Assembly: GCF_047948215.1 (NCBI RefSeq)
Contig: NC_134463.1
Coordinates: 53,441,201 to 53,505,200 of the forward strand
Direction: 5' to 3'
Origin: Lycorma delicatula
Lineage: Eukaryota; Arthropoda; Insecta; Hemiptera; Fulgoridae
DNA length: 64,000 nt
Shown: piece after piece, positions 1 to 12,261 of the stretch
Layout: the number at the start of each line of letters is the position of its first letter
Position numbering within the stretch: position 1 is the stretch's first letter
Position numbers and translations under genes: made by a program
Notes under the pieces: model-generated
The model's database searches: none
Told to the model about the DNA's origin: nothing
Seen by the model: only the letters and a program-made list of their open reading frames with translations

Positions 1-59
1 TACGAAAGAATAAATAATCGATGGAAAAAAAGTATAACAACTTTATCAGATTTTCTGTT

Positions 60-400
60 TCCAGTTCACTCCCCTAGGAGTTCGTTAGATCAATTAATTT
101 CTGTACATGTTGTTCTTCTCTCTTTTTCCATATTTTTTTTCATTTTTTCTGAGATAGCTTTCCTTTTTTCTCCCAATATCTTGGATCCTTTTTTGGTTGA
201 GATTTTTTCTTAAAATCTTTGATCTTAATTTTTCAGTGTTATTCTGATCTTTTGTCTGCCGATTATGTTATTTTTATTCATCTTTAGTCTTTTCGTATTT
301 TCTAGTCTGGTTGAACCTGTCATTTTGGTTTTTCTGTTCATGAAAAATTCAAGAATCTGTTCAGACAGTGTATTTTGGTTCATAATTTAGGCAATTGAAA
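60..400 (-). pseudogene. LINE-Y C-terminal fragment (decayed non-LTR retrotransposon)
   Basis: Read on the minus strand, this encodes the C-terminal tail of a LINE reverse transcriptase. A segment like EQILEFFMNRKTKM is followed by a lysine-rich stretch, two in-frame stops and then KRKAISEKMKK. The same layout (hydrophobic helix, basic linker, R/K-x-x-S-E-x-M-K-x-Y-W) recurs in five other places in this window, so family membership rests on comparison within the window. The reverse-transcriptase core is absent. No poly(A) tail or target duplication is visible, and the copy is old. Confidence 0.5.
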
Positions 401-2877
401 CTTAATTCTTCTTATCCTAATCGTGTGAGGAAAAGAAAAATTTTATTGGTTTTTATTTCTCACCATTATTTATTATTATTACTTTTATTTTTTTTTTAAT
501 ATATCCAATTTAAGGAAGATAAACTAATAATTGTAAAGTATTGTTCATAGACATGCCTGAACATCACGTTCAGATCTTTAGTAAAACACATTACAGATAA
601 TGTTAATGTAATTCTTTACTAAGGTTATTATATATACATAAAAAATATATATGTATCGTTGCTATAGGCTTTTAAATTCCTAAATGTATAGGAAGTATAA
701 TAAATTTTTATATTTATTCTTAGATAAATTTATTAGATTGTCTATTTTGTTTGCCGGGCGTGTTAAAATATATTTTTTGACACTTTTAAATGACCTTTAA
801 AGTTTCATTATACCGAAACAAGATTATAGAAATTATCTAAAAGTACATCTTTTTATAGCCAGATAGATAGGTTGATAGTTGAAATGAAAAAAATTATTAT
901 TGAAGTATTTATATGTAATTTTTTATTATGTTGGTAGCAGTTGATATGAATGGCAGATACATATAAGCGATTAATAAACTTTAAGAGATGTTTGTCAGGT
1001 TTACCAACTACTGGTATGGCCTCTGTTTAATGGATATACGTGTGCTTAGATTATAGTTAAACATATCTTTTCTTTGTCTGTGAGTATAAATGGATGTTTT
1101 GCGGATGTGTTTGTGTGAGTATTTAATTCCGTGTGCCTCCCGCAAAGATAATATTTCTACCGCCAAATTGTTAAATGGTTTTTGTAGTGTTGACAGCTAA
1201 TGCCTATAGGTAGGGAGCCATTATGTTTTTTTAAATCTTTTTTAAAAGATGTTTACTATAATAAGAACCAGTTTTATAACTAAAAATTTACGTCCTAAGA
1301 AAAATAAAATACAATTTTTTAAAGAAAGAATAAAAAGTATTCATATTAGCTTTTATAACTTCTAAAGTTTTTAAGGAATATTTGTTTTTGATAGATTTAA
1401 TTTGACTTTTTTGTTAAATAAAATTACTAATTTTTGATGTTATAAAAAAAATCAAGGTTTCATAAAAAAGAAGAATTTTAAATGCTTCAGAAGCAACAAA
1501 ATGGTGCTGTTTTGTCCAAAAAAACCGGTACCATTTTAGAAAACAAAAATTGCAATATTTGTTATAAAGCCATACGGTATTTATATTTACTTTTAACGCG
1601 ATTATTATTATTATTTTCATTTTTTTTTTTTTTGATAAATCATTCGAAATAATTTCATTTAAATATCACTAACATATAAAATAATCAAGAATGACCGTTA
1701 TATTTACTTTTTTTTAGCTGTCTTTTTTAATAGCTGTTCAACAAACATATATGGAAACTTGCATTTCCGCTCATTTGTTACTAAATTTAACGAATTGGTC
1801 TTGACAACGAAATTGAATTAATAAAAAAAAGCAGTTAAGGAAGAACATGAAAAAAGGGAAATATCAAAATTGAAAATAGGAGTGATTATAGAGTTATGAT
1901 AAAAGGAATAAGGGACCTCTCGTGTTGAAGAGGAAACGTAAATCCAAATTTTAAATGGAATGAAGAAAGAAAGAATATATGTTTAAAATGAGAAAATACT
2001 GAAAAGAAAGGAAAAATATAAAATCGTAATAATTACAAGTTTATACGTAAATATGTTAGATTAAAACGAATTCAAAAATGTATTAAAAAATTTGAATTTT
2101 CGATCGTAACTGCGTGTGGAAGATTTAGCTAGAGTCAAAAATAATATTAACATATTAATATTGTTGTAAATATTGCTTCCAACGAAACAAATATCATTAA
2201 CTGTTGATATCGAGAAAATCCAGTAACTGATGATATTCATGTAAATGTTTGTGCTTTTTAATGTATCATTTTGTAACACTGGTGCCCGAGGAGGAAAAAA
2301 TAAAAAATAGTACATTTAATGACGTAATTTTTTTTTTTTAATTGTATATGTAATATGATTATATATGAAACACGTCTAAGCGCAACAATTGAGACTATCA
2401 TACGGACAAGAAGTACTACGTTGACATAATTTTAACATACATGACGATCAATTGTTATATACAAAAAATTTTTACGTAATTAATATGTGATATTTTATTT
2501 ATTATTAATAAGTAATATATAATAACAGTGTATTCCTGATGATAAAGTTTTCAGAAAGTAATATTTCTGAAAACGCTTGGACGCGCTATATATATAATTG
2601 TTGGTAAGCGGTTTATATATTTATTATAAATCTATATTAAACCAACCCCTCTTAAACAAAATCAATCTGATTTATCAGAAATATGGTAGGATGGGAAATA
2701 AGACCATCATCAATTTTTTTTTCTTTTTATCATTAATATGAAGGTTCAAAATCACACTGACATTAAAAAAAATGTGATACGTGTATGTGTAAGTGTGTCT
2801 TATATTTGTGTTCTCACTCACACTTCTTTGGAAAAGAAAAAGAAAGTGTTTGATTCTCAAATTGCTATAGTATTAAT
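401..2877. other. AT-rich DNA, nothing recognised
   Basis: Only short unsupported ORFs and homopolymer runs. No repeat shared with the rest of the window was noticed. Confidence 0.4.
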
Positions 2878-3530
2878 ATAATTAGCTTATACCAAAGAAA
2901 GCAGGGGCAGATAAATGTGAAGAATACAGAACAATTAGTTTAACTAGTCATGCATCAAAAATCTTAACTAGAATTTTATACAGAAGAATTGAGAGGAGAG
3001 TGGAAGAAGTGTTAGGAGAAGACCAATTTGGTTTCAGGAAAAGTATAGGGACAAGGGAAGCAATTTTAGGCCTCAGATTAATAGTAGAAGGAAGATTAAA
3101 GAAAAACAAACCAACATACTTGGCGTTTATAGACCTAGAAAAGGCTTTCGATAACGTAGACTGGAATAAAATGTTCAGCATTTTAAAAAAAATAGGGTTC
3201 AAATACAGAGATAGAAGAACAATTGCTAACATGTACAGGAACCAAACAGCAACAATAACAATTGAAGAACATAAGAAAGAAGCCCTAATAAGAAAGGGAG
3301 TCCGACAAGGATGTTCCCTATCGCCGTTACTTTTTAATCTTTACATGGAACTAGCAGTTAATGATGTTAAAGAACAATTTAGTTCAACAATTTAGTTTAA
3401 CAAATTGTTGGGGATGTAGGATGTAGAGGGTATACTGAAATGAAACGACTAGCACTAGATAGGGAATCTTGGAGAGCTGCATCAAACCAGTCAAATGACT
3501 GAAGACAAAAAAAAAAAAAATAATTAGCTT
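2878..3530 (+). mobile_element. LINE-G copy 1: 5'-truncated and internally deleted, with 11-bp TSD
   Basis: The 11-bp duplication ATAATTAGCTT flanks the insertion (2878-2888 and 3520-3530). The body starts at ATACCAAAG and ends TGAAGAC plus a run of about 14 A, as expected for target-primed reverse transcription. It is almost identical to the longer copy at 20483-21810: a handful of substitutions and one 3-bp difference. About 700 bp are missing at 3382-3400, removing the FADD motif and most of the C-terminal half. Its age must be close to that of the longer copy. Confidence 0.93.
2894..3395 (+). pseudogene. Reverse transcriptase fragment of LINE-G copy 1
   Basis: The frame runs from IPKKAGADKCEEY through the conserved palm motifs YLAFIDLEKAFD (motif A, catalytic Asp present) and GVRQGCSLSPLLFN (motif B). 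It stops at TAG just after NDVKEQFSS, where the internal deletion joins distant sequence. The first ATG in frame is at 3000, but the real element has no start here because its 5' half, including any endonuclease, is missing. Without the FADD catalytic pair it cannot be an active polymerase. Confidence 0.9.
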
Positions 3531-5164
3531 GTACTTCTGGTATAACCATCAGGGAAGAACTTGCAATAAATAGAGTGTAGTTTAAATTTCCTGTTTCTAT
3601 TTCTTTATTATAACTGTAATTTTATTTTTATACATTTATATTACTTATTAATTGATCAGATTAAATGAAAATAGATTGACAGTTATTTAATCTGTATGTA
3701 TTATTAATTTTGTTTTAACATTTTTTTTTTGTTTATTATTTTAGCATAATTTTAAAAATAATAAAATATCTTCTTTTTTGTTAAATCTTTTTTATTTTGT
3801 GTTTTTTAATGATTTAAAATTAATTTTATACGTATAAATTTATACGCCTGAAGCAATTTTTGAACTTAATCTTTCTTTTAATTTATACTGACGTTAAAAT
3901 TAAATCATGATTAATATAAAGAGCAAAAGGTTAAGATGTATATTTTTTCTGGGAGGTCTTTCATTTTTTAGATCTGGTTGTGGAAGAAAATAATAAATTT
4001 TATTATTATGTTAATAACAAAATATATATTAAATTAGAGATCCAAGTATTCTTTGATGATTTCAGTATATTTAATGATATCATTATTTTTTTTTGTTTTT
4101 AAATAAAATTTTTAATATTATTTTGATTTTATAATGAGACTTTAGTAGCACACACACTTGAATCATTTAACTCAGCGGTTCCTTTTTTAATATCATTAGA
4201 AAAACAAAATTAATAAATAGTGTTAACATTTGCTGGATGTTAAACGAGTGTTTTTTTCCTTTCTATAGCTACCTGCTGTGTTAACGTCGCAATTTATTTT
4301 TAGTTTAAAAACATTTTTTGGTTGTTGTTGTTGTTTTAAACGATCTTTTTTATGGCTAAAAATTGTTGTTTTATGTTTTAATTAACTTGTAAATGTTTTA
4401 ATGTATGTAATTAATTCCAGCGAATAAAAATTATGTTTATTAAACGTAAAATCTATAGTCTATATAAATGTTATTTATGTAGGTTACTAAAAATTTTTAC
4501 TATAAATATTTGAATATAAAAAGTTAACTTTTTTTTTGATAAATTTCTTTTTTTATTGATCATTAATTACTATTAATTTAAATAGGCTATACTGTGATAA
4601 GTAATATATGATTTTAATGATGTAAACTAAATATTAATAAGCTATTTTGTATTCTATATTTGACAGTATTTATTGCTGTATCATTATAAATTATTACTAC
4701 TTTAAAAATCTAGGTATCTATTGAAATTTATTTTAGCTGTTTAGTTTTGTATCCTTTATTTTTTTTCTTGCATATACTAATTACTTTATTATGATTTTTG
4801 TTTGAATTAAACAAGATATCGATTATTTTTTATTTAACAAAACCTGTTGAACTGCTGAACAGATATTTTAAATTAAATCTGACATTATCTTTCCTTGGTT
4901 TTTTTTATGCGAAGTAACTTCATAAAGGTTATTGACCTGCAGTTTTGATTTTTATCTACATTTGTAAAATAATAGCCTAACTAAACTACCGATTTCAATT
5001 TTATGATAACATAAATTTCTAGATCTTTTTAAAATAATCACGGTTAAATTTCTCTTACAACCATAGGAAGTTTAATAGTTAAAGGTGGTTTGAAACAAGG
5101 CAAAAGATTTGCGCACGAAAATATTTAATTTAATTCATAGCCTACTTATTTGTTACATTGAAAC
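3531..5164. other. AT-rich DNA, nothing recognised
   Basis: Long T and A runs and a short TTG repeat near 4320. No ORF or repeat match was noticed. Confidence 0.4.
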
Positions 5165-5888
5165 CAGTGGCGGCTCGTAGCTAAACTTAGCGGCGCATTC
5201 GGTTTAACCGAATAAATAATAAAACATCAATACAGATAATATTTTTTAGTATTATTAGATAATAGTTTAATATAATATCCGCTTAAAAACACTGCAATCC
5301 AACGGTGCTTAATTTAAATTTCTATGTACACAGAAACAAATACATAATATTTTTTACTAATTACCCTAATTACCTTTCGCCCTTCCAGCGTGTTTTTGAA
5401 CAGATTTGGCAATTAAAAAGCCCTTGCTTTCCCCCACCTTCTTATCAATACTGTAAAAACAACTAAACCGCCTTCATATTCCTTCCACTGACTAAAATAG
5501 AAAAGGGAACGAACAAGGAACGTTCCGTACACACGCGGAGTAAACAAAAAAAAAACTACTTTCAACCAGAAAGCCTGGGTCGGCACTGCGAGAGCGACAG
5601 TGCTCTCTCTCCCTTGCAGCCTTGCGTGCTGCTTCCTATGTGCGCATACGCCCAACATCCAAACACCACGCCGCTGGAACTGTGAAGCGCACAGTTTTAT
5701 AAAAAGATTTTTGAATCTTTTTTTATAAACTGGGGAATGGCTACTGGTATAAGCTTAAGGATTATATATTGTACAAGCATAAAGAAAGAATTAAAGAAAA
5801 GAGCACTCATTATATTAAATTTTATCGATAATATCAAGTGAAAATAGGGGGTGCTGCAGTTTCATAGTGCCTATACGCGAGCCGCCAC
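5165..5888. mobile_element. hAT-type MITE with GC-rich core
   Basis: The left end reads CAGTGGCGGCTCG. The right end carries its inverse, CGAGCCGCCAC. CAGTGGCGGCTCG-type ends are common among non-autonomous hAT elements. The internal sequence has no transposase. The part at about 5570-5690 is clearly richer in GC than the surroundings and makes a spurious minus-strand ORF. I could not see an 8-bp target duplication, so the exact ends may be off by a few bases. Confidence 0.6.
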
Positions 5889-6027
5889 GTGTTATTTCTA
5901 ACATTTTTAAAACAGGCTTTTTTCTCATTTATAACCATCTTTGAATCCTGTTTTAGTAACTAAAATGATAAAACTATTTACTTCCCGTTTTATTATTATG
6001 ACAAAAAAAATATATATATATTTTTAT

Positions 6028-6185
6028 TACGATCTCCGTGACGGAATGGCAGCGTCTTGTCTTGGCCTTTCATTCAGACTTTCCCTGGTTCGAATCCAGG
6101 TGAGAAATGGCTTTTTTTATGGGTTCCAAAATTTCCATTTCATATTCTCATGCATAATCTTTCACCTTATATGATGAATTAATCT
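6028..6185 (+). mobile_element. SINE-A copy (tRNA-derived, second tail type)
   Basis: The tRNA-like head has a degenerate A box around GACGGAATGGCAGCG and a clear pol III B box GGTTCGAATCC at 6088-6098. It extends past the tRNA-like part into a tail similar to those at 28603 and 37531, and that makes it a SINE and not a tRNA gene. Confidence 0.65.
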
Positions 6186-6556
6186 TCAAAAATGAAAAAC
6201 ATATTGAAAACAACCGTTGGTAAAATTGTTAAACAGCGGATAAAATTCTATTTATTAGTGTATATAATCAATCATTTTTTATATAATCTTTTAACGATAT
6301 TATGTAAGGTTGGAATTGCTTTACTAGAAAAAGAGTCGAAAAACGGGTGCGTCATATTTTTTTTTTTTTCTATAAAATGTTGTGTACGATATAATTATTT
6401 AAAGACATTTTTTTCTTGATTAAAAGCTTTATATTTATTAAAAAAAAAAGAAAAAAAAATTATACAGTAATAATAACCGTAAATAGCAACTGTGTATTTA
6501 CATATATTATATGATTCTATTTATAATATAAGTATTGTAACAAGAATATCATTATC

Positions 6557-6558
<2 letters not shown>

Positions 6559-6592
<34 letters not shown>
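6559..6592. repeat. (AT)n microsatellite
   Basis: About 17 AT units, uninterrupted. Confidence 0.95.
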
Positions 6593-6598
<6 letters not shown>

Positions 6599-6986
6599 CA
6601 ATTTTTTTTTTTTAAGTATGAAGGAAGTAACTGGCTGCAGCTGTTTATAATATATAAATGTATAAGTGTAGATACATACCATAAAACTGCATTATACTGC
6701 AATCATTGCAGTTTATATTCACACTGTACAATACAAATTCTGAACGCGTGCATGTGTGGTCTTACTTTATTCTCTGGTGCTGCTCCAGTGATTACAATAA
6801 TTCACGGTACAGAAATATAGTCTGTATAACGTTTACATTTTTTTCCGTCAACTTAACTATTCCTTTTTTATAAGTAAAGGTGTATTTAATGTTATGTAGT
6901 GTGTGTGTAAGAAATTGCACAACGGAGTAGATGAAAAACAGGATATATTTTAAGTATAATTTTCCATTATTTCTTCATACGAGTAC

Positions 6987-6995
6987 ATACATACA

Positions 6996-7056
<61 letters not shown>
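6987..7056. repeat. (CA)n microsatellite
   Basis: A perfect CA run of about 27 units after an imperfect start, followed by a short TA tract. It produces a meaningless Thr-His ORF. Confidence 0.95.
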
Positions 7057-7066
<10 letters not shown>

Positions 7067-7602
7067 TTATATATATAAACACACAAATATGCTGTGTATT
7101 TTTAAACAATTTTAATTGTTATAGTGTAAATATTTTTATTATTAATAAACCTATTGCTATTATTATTTTGTTGCATACTTTTTTTTACGAAAGAGCGAGA
7201 CCTATAGTCATTAACCTATTAATTACATATTAATAATTAAAACAATCTTTTTACTCGTTCAGTGTTCATTCAACTAAAATATAAATTAATATCATGTGAA
7301 ATAAACTTTAAAATTTACGTCAATCAAAATTAATTCCTAAACTTAAAATAAAAATTATCCTCTTTTTTCAATTCTTATTAAACTTTCGGGTTTTAGCAAT
7401 CGGTATCAAATTAAAAACAACAATTTACTAACTCTTAAATCTGGCACCGCTTCACAAATTTAAAATTAAAAGAAAAACTGTTTTTTAGTTTTTAGTGTTT
7501 TTTTTTTTTTTTTTTTTAAGTCGGTTTATATTTATAAGAAAGTATTTTGATTAAAATTAAATAGGTTTTTTCTTTTACTTAAATTAGGATAGGTTTGTAA
7601 AA
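7057..7602. other. AT-rich DNA, nothing recognised
   Basis: A T tract at about 7499-7518 and no coding or repeat signal. Confidence 0.35.
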
Positions 7603-7904
7603 AAATTTGACTGGTTTGATACAGCTCTCCAAGATTCCCTATCTACTGCTAGTCGTTTCATTTCGGTATACCGCCTACATCTTACATCCCTAACAATTTT
7701 TTTTATACATATTCCAAACGTTGTCTGCTTGCAAAGTTTTTTTCTTCTACCTGTCCCTCCAATATTAAAGCGACTATTCCAGAATGCCTTAATATGTGGC
7801 CTATAAGTCTGTCTCTTCTTTTAACTATATTTTTCGAAATGCTTCTTTCTTCATAAATTTGCCGCAAAACTTCTTCATTTGTCACTTTATCCACCCATCT
7901 GATA
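7603..7904 (-). pseudogene. LINE-G C-terminal fragment, antisense
   Basis: On the minus strand the frame MDKVTNEEVLRQI...RRDRLIGHILRH...IVALILEGQVE matches the C-terminal third of the 433-residue LINE-G protein at 20492-21793. It continues out of frame into the TRESWRAASNQ-like end. The GRPRLEYV motif has become SRQRLEYV. It is truncated at both ends, lacks the poly(A) tail and is clearly older than the two near-identical copies. Confidence 0.88.
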
Positions 7905-8000
7905 CTACAATAAGAAATTTAAAGAGACTGCAATGGAATGTTTTTTATTACAATTTATTTTCCGGCGAATATCGCTTGAATATATAATTATTAGAGGGGA

Positions 8001-8623
8001 AAATTACATATACACATTTTTTTAAATACACAAAATTTTATTTCATTAGTTATTTCTGATATTTCTAATTTTTTTTATTTTTTAATTTTTATTGTTATTA
8101 TTGAATTATTATTTATCGTAAATTTTTTTATAGAGGTTAATAAACCAATATATTTAAAAAGTTAAAAAAAAAGAATATGAAATCTGATTCAAACCGATGT
8201 GCCTTCCTCTTGTAAGATCCAAAAATTTCATTAATTAAAGTTTTATTTGGCTATGGAACCAATGTAAGTAAGTACCACTTATGATATATCGTTGAAAAGC
8301 TCTCAATAAGGGCTTATTACTGCAGTTAAGAAAACGTCCAAAATTCAAATCTTTTGTTTTTGGGCTTTTTTCGACACTTTTGGTCCAGGTGATTTCAATC
8401 AAAAGGAGAAGTGTACAACTACATGTTACAACAGTCCTAAATTCAAAATTTAAACGTTATCGTTTTTGAGTTATGCGAGATATATGCGTGCGTGCGTACG
8501 TAAGTAAAGCCATCACGCCGAAACTAGTTAAAATGGATTCAGGGATGGTCAAAATGGATATTTCCGTTGAAATCTGAAATTTTTCGCGATCACAATACTT
8601 CCTTTACTTCGTAGAAGGAAGTA
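8001..8623 (-). mobile_element. Repeat M copy (MITE-like), antisense
   Basis: One of five copies of a 620-710 bp interspersed repeat. In sense orientation it begins with a hairpin-forming ACTTCCTTGTACGAAGTAAA segment (here at 8600-8623, reversed) and ends near an inverse GTACAAGGAAGT. Internal landmarks include the GGTCCAG...GATTGCAATC-type block and TACGTACGT runs. No ORF is conserved between copies. The terminal inverted motif suggests a non-autonomous DNA transposon, but its superfamily is unknown. Confidence 0.7.
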
Positions 8624-9059
8624 AATCTTCCTTGAAGATTCTTCCTATGATGTCGGGTTTTTTGCAAATCTTTACCTTTTTGGGGTCCAAATTGTTAATT
8701 TAGACCAAGAAAATACATTTACGTTTGTGTATTTATGTATGTGTGTCTCACTACTTTTGGCCTTATATCTCAGCATTAACGGATCCTATGTTCTTCAAAT
8801 TTGGCTCAAATATTTCTATAAACGGGACATTGATCATATTATTATTATTTTTTAATTCGTTAAGGGAGTGGTGGATACTGCGACAAACCAATTTAGATTT
8901 TTTCGCAGGCACTTTGGAAAAAAAAGTTTATTTCTGAAAATTTGTTATATAAATTGCATTTTTAAATAATCCCAAAAAAGGTTTTTTTGGAAAAGTAACC
9001 CCCATCTTTTCATCAATTATTCTTCATCTCATGTTTGAGTTGATTTTAATTGGAGGTGA
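8624..9059. other. Unclassified sequence next to repeat M
   Basis: Contains TTTTTGGGGTCC and a stretch reading CCTTATATCTCAGCATTAAC, which resembles repeat-family DNA, but I found no second copy in the window. Confidence 0.3.
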
Positions 9060-9345
9060 CCCGATTCATATCCCGCTGTAGCTCATTCCTGCCGTAGCTC
9101 ATGGTCCTCTGCCATTCGAATCAACGTGCCTAGCGTTTCTCCAGTCGCCTCTTCAATTTGGTCTGGCCATCTTTTCGGCGGTCATCCGCGTGATTTGCTT
9201 CCCTCGATTCTTTCCTGTATGACTAGCTTCTCAAGATTTTTTCCCGGCCTACGGACTATAAGCCAAACTACTATTAGTAATCCTGATACTAGTCCGTCAC
9301 CTCTTAAAGTTGAAATATATATATATATTTTTTTTATTTTATACA
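9060..9345 (-). pseudogene. LINE C-terminal fragment, GC-richer family
   Basis: Minus-strand reading gives KLVIQERIEGSKSRG, PPKRWPDQIEEATG and IRMAEDHELRQE. This matches the general C-terminal pattern of many LINE reverse transcriptases (EGK...GRPPTRW.DDI...RLAEDRE.WR). Frame shifts are needed to join the blocks. Base composition is near 50% GC, unlike LINE-G and LINE-Y, so it belongs to a different family. Confidence 0.6.
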
Positions 9346-10232
9346 TCGTATATTAGGATAAGGCTATTAAAAATTTCTACAATTTTCCAAAATTATTAAC
9401 TCCGGATCTTAAACATAGAAAGATTTTTTGAAAATTTTATGTTCTTGTTTTAGTCTTTGTTGGAGGGGCTGTTAGGTTTAGAGAAAACTTTACTTAAGCA
9501 AATTTGTAAGCTTATTTTATATATGAATATTTCAAGGGAATTTTTCTTAAAATTTATTTCTCACCTCTAAAAATATGCTTTTTTTGTCTTTTGGCTGTAA
9601 CTTTTTAACTGATTTCAAAAAAAGAAGGTTATGTATTCGACCTCATATATTTATGTTTATTCTATATTTTTTTTTTATGTTTGTTCGCGTATAACGTTTT
9701 TCCTATTAATCCGATTGAAATAAATTTTGTTGTAATCGACACAGCTACTTTTCATGATGGTACCATAATGTTGAAAAAAATTTTTAGACACAAAATATCA
9801 GTCTGAATAATTGACAAGAAAAATTCTTTCGCCGTCCAGCGGGTAGATATGGACAGTGGGAATCCTGATATTCTGTATATATGCGTCGTGTTAGATAATG
9901 TTAGATTATGATCTTTTTTAGGGCAAGTAATGTGAATTTCTGCACAAGATATGTAACACCGTTAATAAAACTATAAAAAATATGGAGATATCTTGTTTTA
10001 AACTTCAGATTATTTCTTACTTTTTATCACATTCTGATGTAGGTTCCATTTTTTTAAAAATAATTATTTAATTTCTATTATTAAAAAAAAATATTCAAAT
10101 TTTCTTTTTTCACTTAGAAGAGAAATTAAAATGTAAGTGATTTTGCCCCCCCTGCATTGTACTCTTAAACACAAAATAAGAAGCAGTTTTTTTCATAACT
10201 ATCCAGCAAGTATAAAAACCGATGTTACAATA
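9346..10232. other. AT-rich DNA, no identified feature
   Basis: A block near 9590-9760 (TTTTGGCTGTAACTTTTTAA) has the look of an interspersed repeat, but no second copy was found in the window. Confidence 0.3.
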
Positions 10233-10374
10233 TAAACTCCGGAACCACCGTTAGGTATGAGGATGAGGATGAATGATTTTTTAACGCGTGGAATTACCAT
10301 GACTGACCGGGATTCGAACCCGGAACCTCCGGATGAAAGGCCGAGACGCTACCACTCGCGCCATGGAGGCTGGC
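10233..10374 (-). mobile_element. SINE-A copy (tail 1), antisense
   Basis: Inverse reading gives the head GCCTCCATGGCGCGAGTGG, a B box GGGTTCGAATCCCGG and a tail ending CTAACGGTGGTTCCGGAGTT. The predicted anticodon-loop bases CTTTCAT contain TTC, so a tRNA-Glu-like ancestor is possible. The 3' tail is the one shared with SINE-B. Confidence 0.8.
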
Positions 10375-12205
10375 AAGATATGAATGTTAGAAAAGTAACA
10401 CTATGATTCCTAATTATTGGATAAAAAAAGTCATCAGATAAAACCGTTAATCTACAGATTTAATTTATTTCTTATGTTGTTCAGATTTAGTTACGTATTT
10501 TACTCGTTGAAATTTATTAACCCTAAGTGATATAAAATACTATCTTTAATGAAGATTTATTTTATAGTAGTACATAAAGATAATTCAGAAAAAATTCTTA
10601 AAAAGAAAATGTCTGAGAGGTTAAAAGTTTACAGTTTTTTATTCGACGCTAACGTATGACTTTATTCGTAGGATATGTTATGGACCGAAATTCAGTATCG
10701 GATAGCTTATTAGTATCAGACAAATATTTAAGAAGAAAAATTTCAACCTTTCAACTACATTTATTTTATTGAGGTTCCGGTTGAAAATCAAGAGGAAGAA
10801 GAATAAAAGGAAGAAGAAAACAAAATAAAACGTAATAAATTGTAGCTGTATAATAAAGAAAGGTCGCTACGAATTCCCGCCGTGCATTCTGTTATCTGCA
10901 CTCTCCAAACCAAACCATAAAATTGCTTATCCCTTCTCGTTATATCTTAGCCTTGACTGCGTATCGTATTCTGCGCACAACGAAGTTCTATTAACAATAA
11001 AGAGATCAGTATTTTTATAAATGAAAGACACGTTGTATCGCCGTAGATATAACGTCCTTCGGACAAGTAACACGTGTACAAACGTAGTGGTTTTAAAAAT
11101 ATTAAAAGATACGTTTTCATTGGAGCTATATCTTTTATCGGTATTAAAACTCTGTTGAAACATATTTTACGGCGTTTTTAAAAGAAAATTATGCGTTTTC
11201 TACTAATGTTTATATATTAAGCTGTTCTAGAAATAATTGTGTTGTTTTACAAAGAGGTTGTATAATATTATCATTTTTACGCTACTTTTTACTTATTGTT
11301 AGCAAATAATATTATAATTTAGGAGTATAATTATACGTACAGTTTAGACACTTACTAAAATATAGAAATACAGATGAAAGGTTTTTAAGATTTAAATACC
11401 AATATAAAATAATATTTTACATAGATTAGTTGTTTTATGAATTGTGGCCCGTGAACGAACGCAAATGTCGAGTGTAATAATTTTTAAAATAACTAGGCAA
11501 ATTGCTTCGTAACAAGTTATATTACTATAGAGAACACATTACAAATAACTTTTATGTAATTGCGCTGTTTATTATATATCTTTGACACGATTTTATCTCC
11601 TTTTTCTTCATTATATATTTTTCTATTCGTATCTTAAGTAACTAAGAATACGTAATAGTAACACTTAGCTGTAAATTATAATAACAATATTCTCTTTTAT
11701 TATTTCCGCTAATTTATCTACAAATTTTTAAAAATTATTATTATTATTTTTTTAATTTATTTATTTTCTTTTATTCTTATTGTAATATTATATTGGATTT
11801 ATTTTCTTGTTAGACAAAGGGAAATAGTAGCTGTCATTGGAAATTAATTATGAATCGTAAAAGTTTAAAATAAAACAATTAAATTTTTTTTAAATTTAAT
11901 AACACTATCAAAATTTTATTGATCCAGTTATGAATCATAATTTTATTATAACAATCTAATTGTTTTTTTAAGTGGCAATTACCTCACGTATTTCTTATAA
12001 TTTTAAATCTTACATTGATTTTTACAAGACGATAATTTTAAGTAATTACTTTTAAAATTGGTCTTTTTTACAGATTTTTCGAAGAAAGATACGGTATTAC
12101 TTTCGGTCGAACAGTTTGATTGGGGGAGGGGATGAAATTGAATTTTCTTTACGTTTTATGGTATGAAGAGTATGAAAATACAATTAACATAAAATGTAAT
12201 TTACT
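10375..12205. other. AT-rich DNA, nothing recognised
   Basis: An ORF of 78 codons on the minus strand at 10927-11163 has no recognisable motif, signal peptide or conserved neighbour. I do not call it a gene. Confidence 0.35.

Positions 12206-12257
<52 letters not shown>
12206..12257. repeat. (TA)n microsatellite at a LINE-G boundary
   Basis: A nearly pure TA run that directly abuts the 5' truncation point of the LINE-G copy beginning at about 12260. Confidence 0.9.

Positions 12258-12259
<2 letters not shown>

Positions 12260-12261
<2 letters not shown>

Noticed and set aside
6931..7233. 100-codon plus-strand ORF
   Set aside because: It is a translation of a (CA)n/(TA)n microsatellite giving a Thr-His run, with no other coding evidence.
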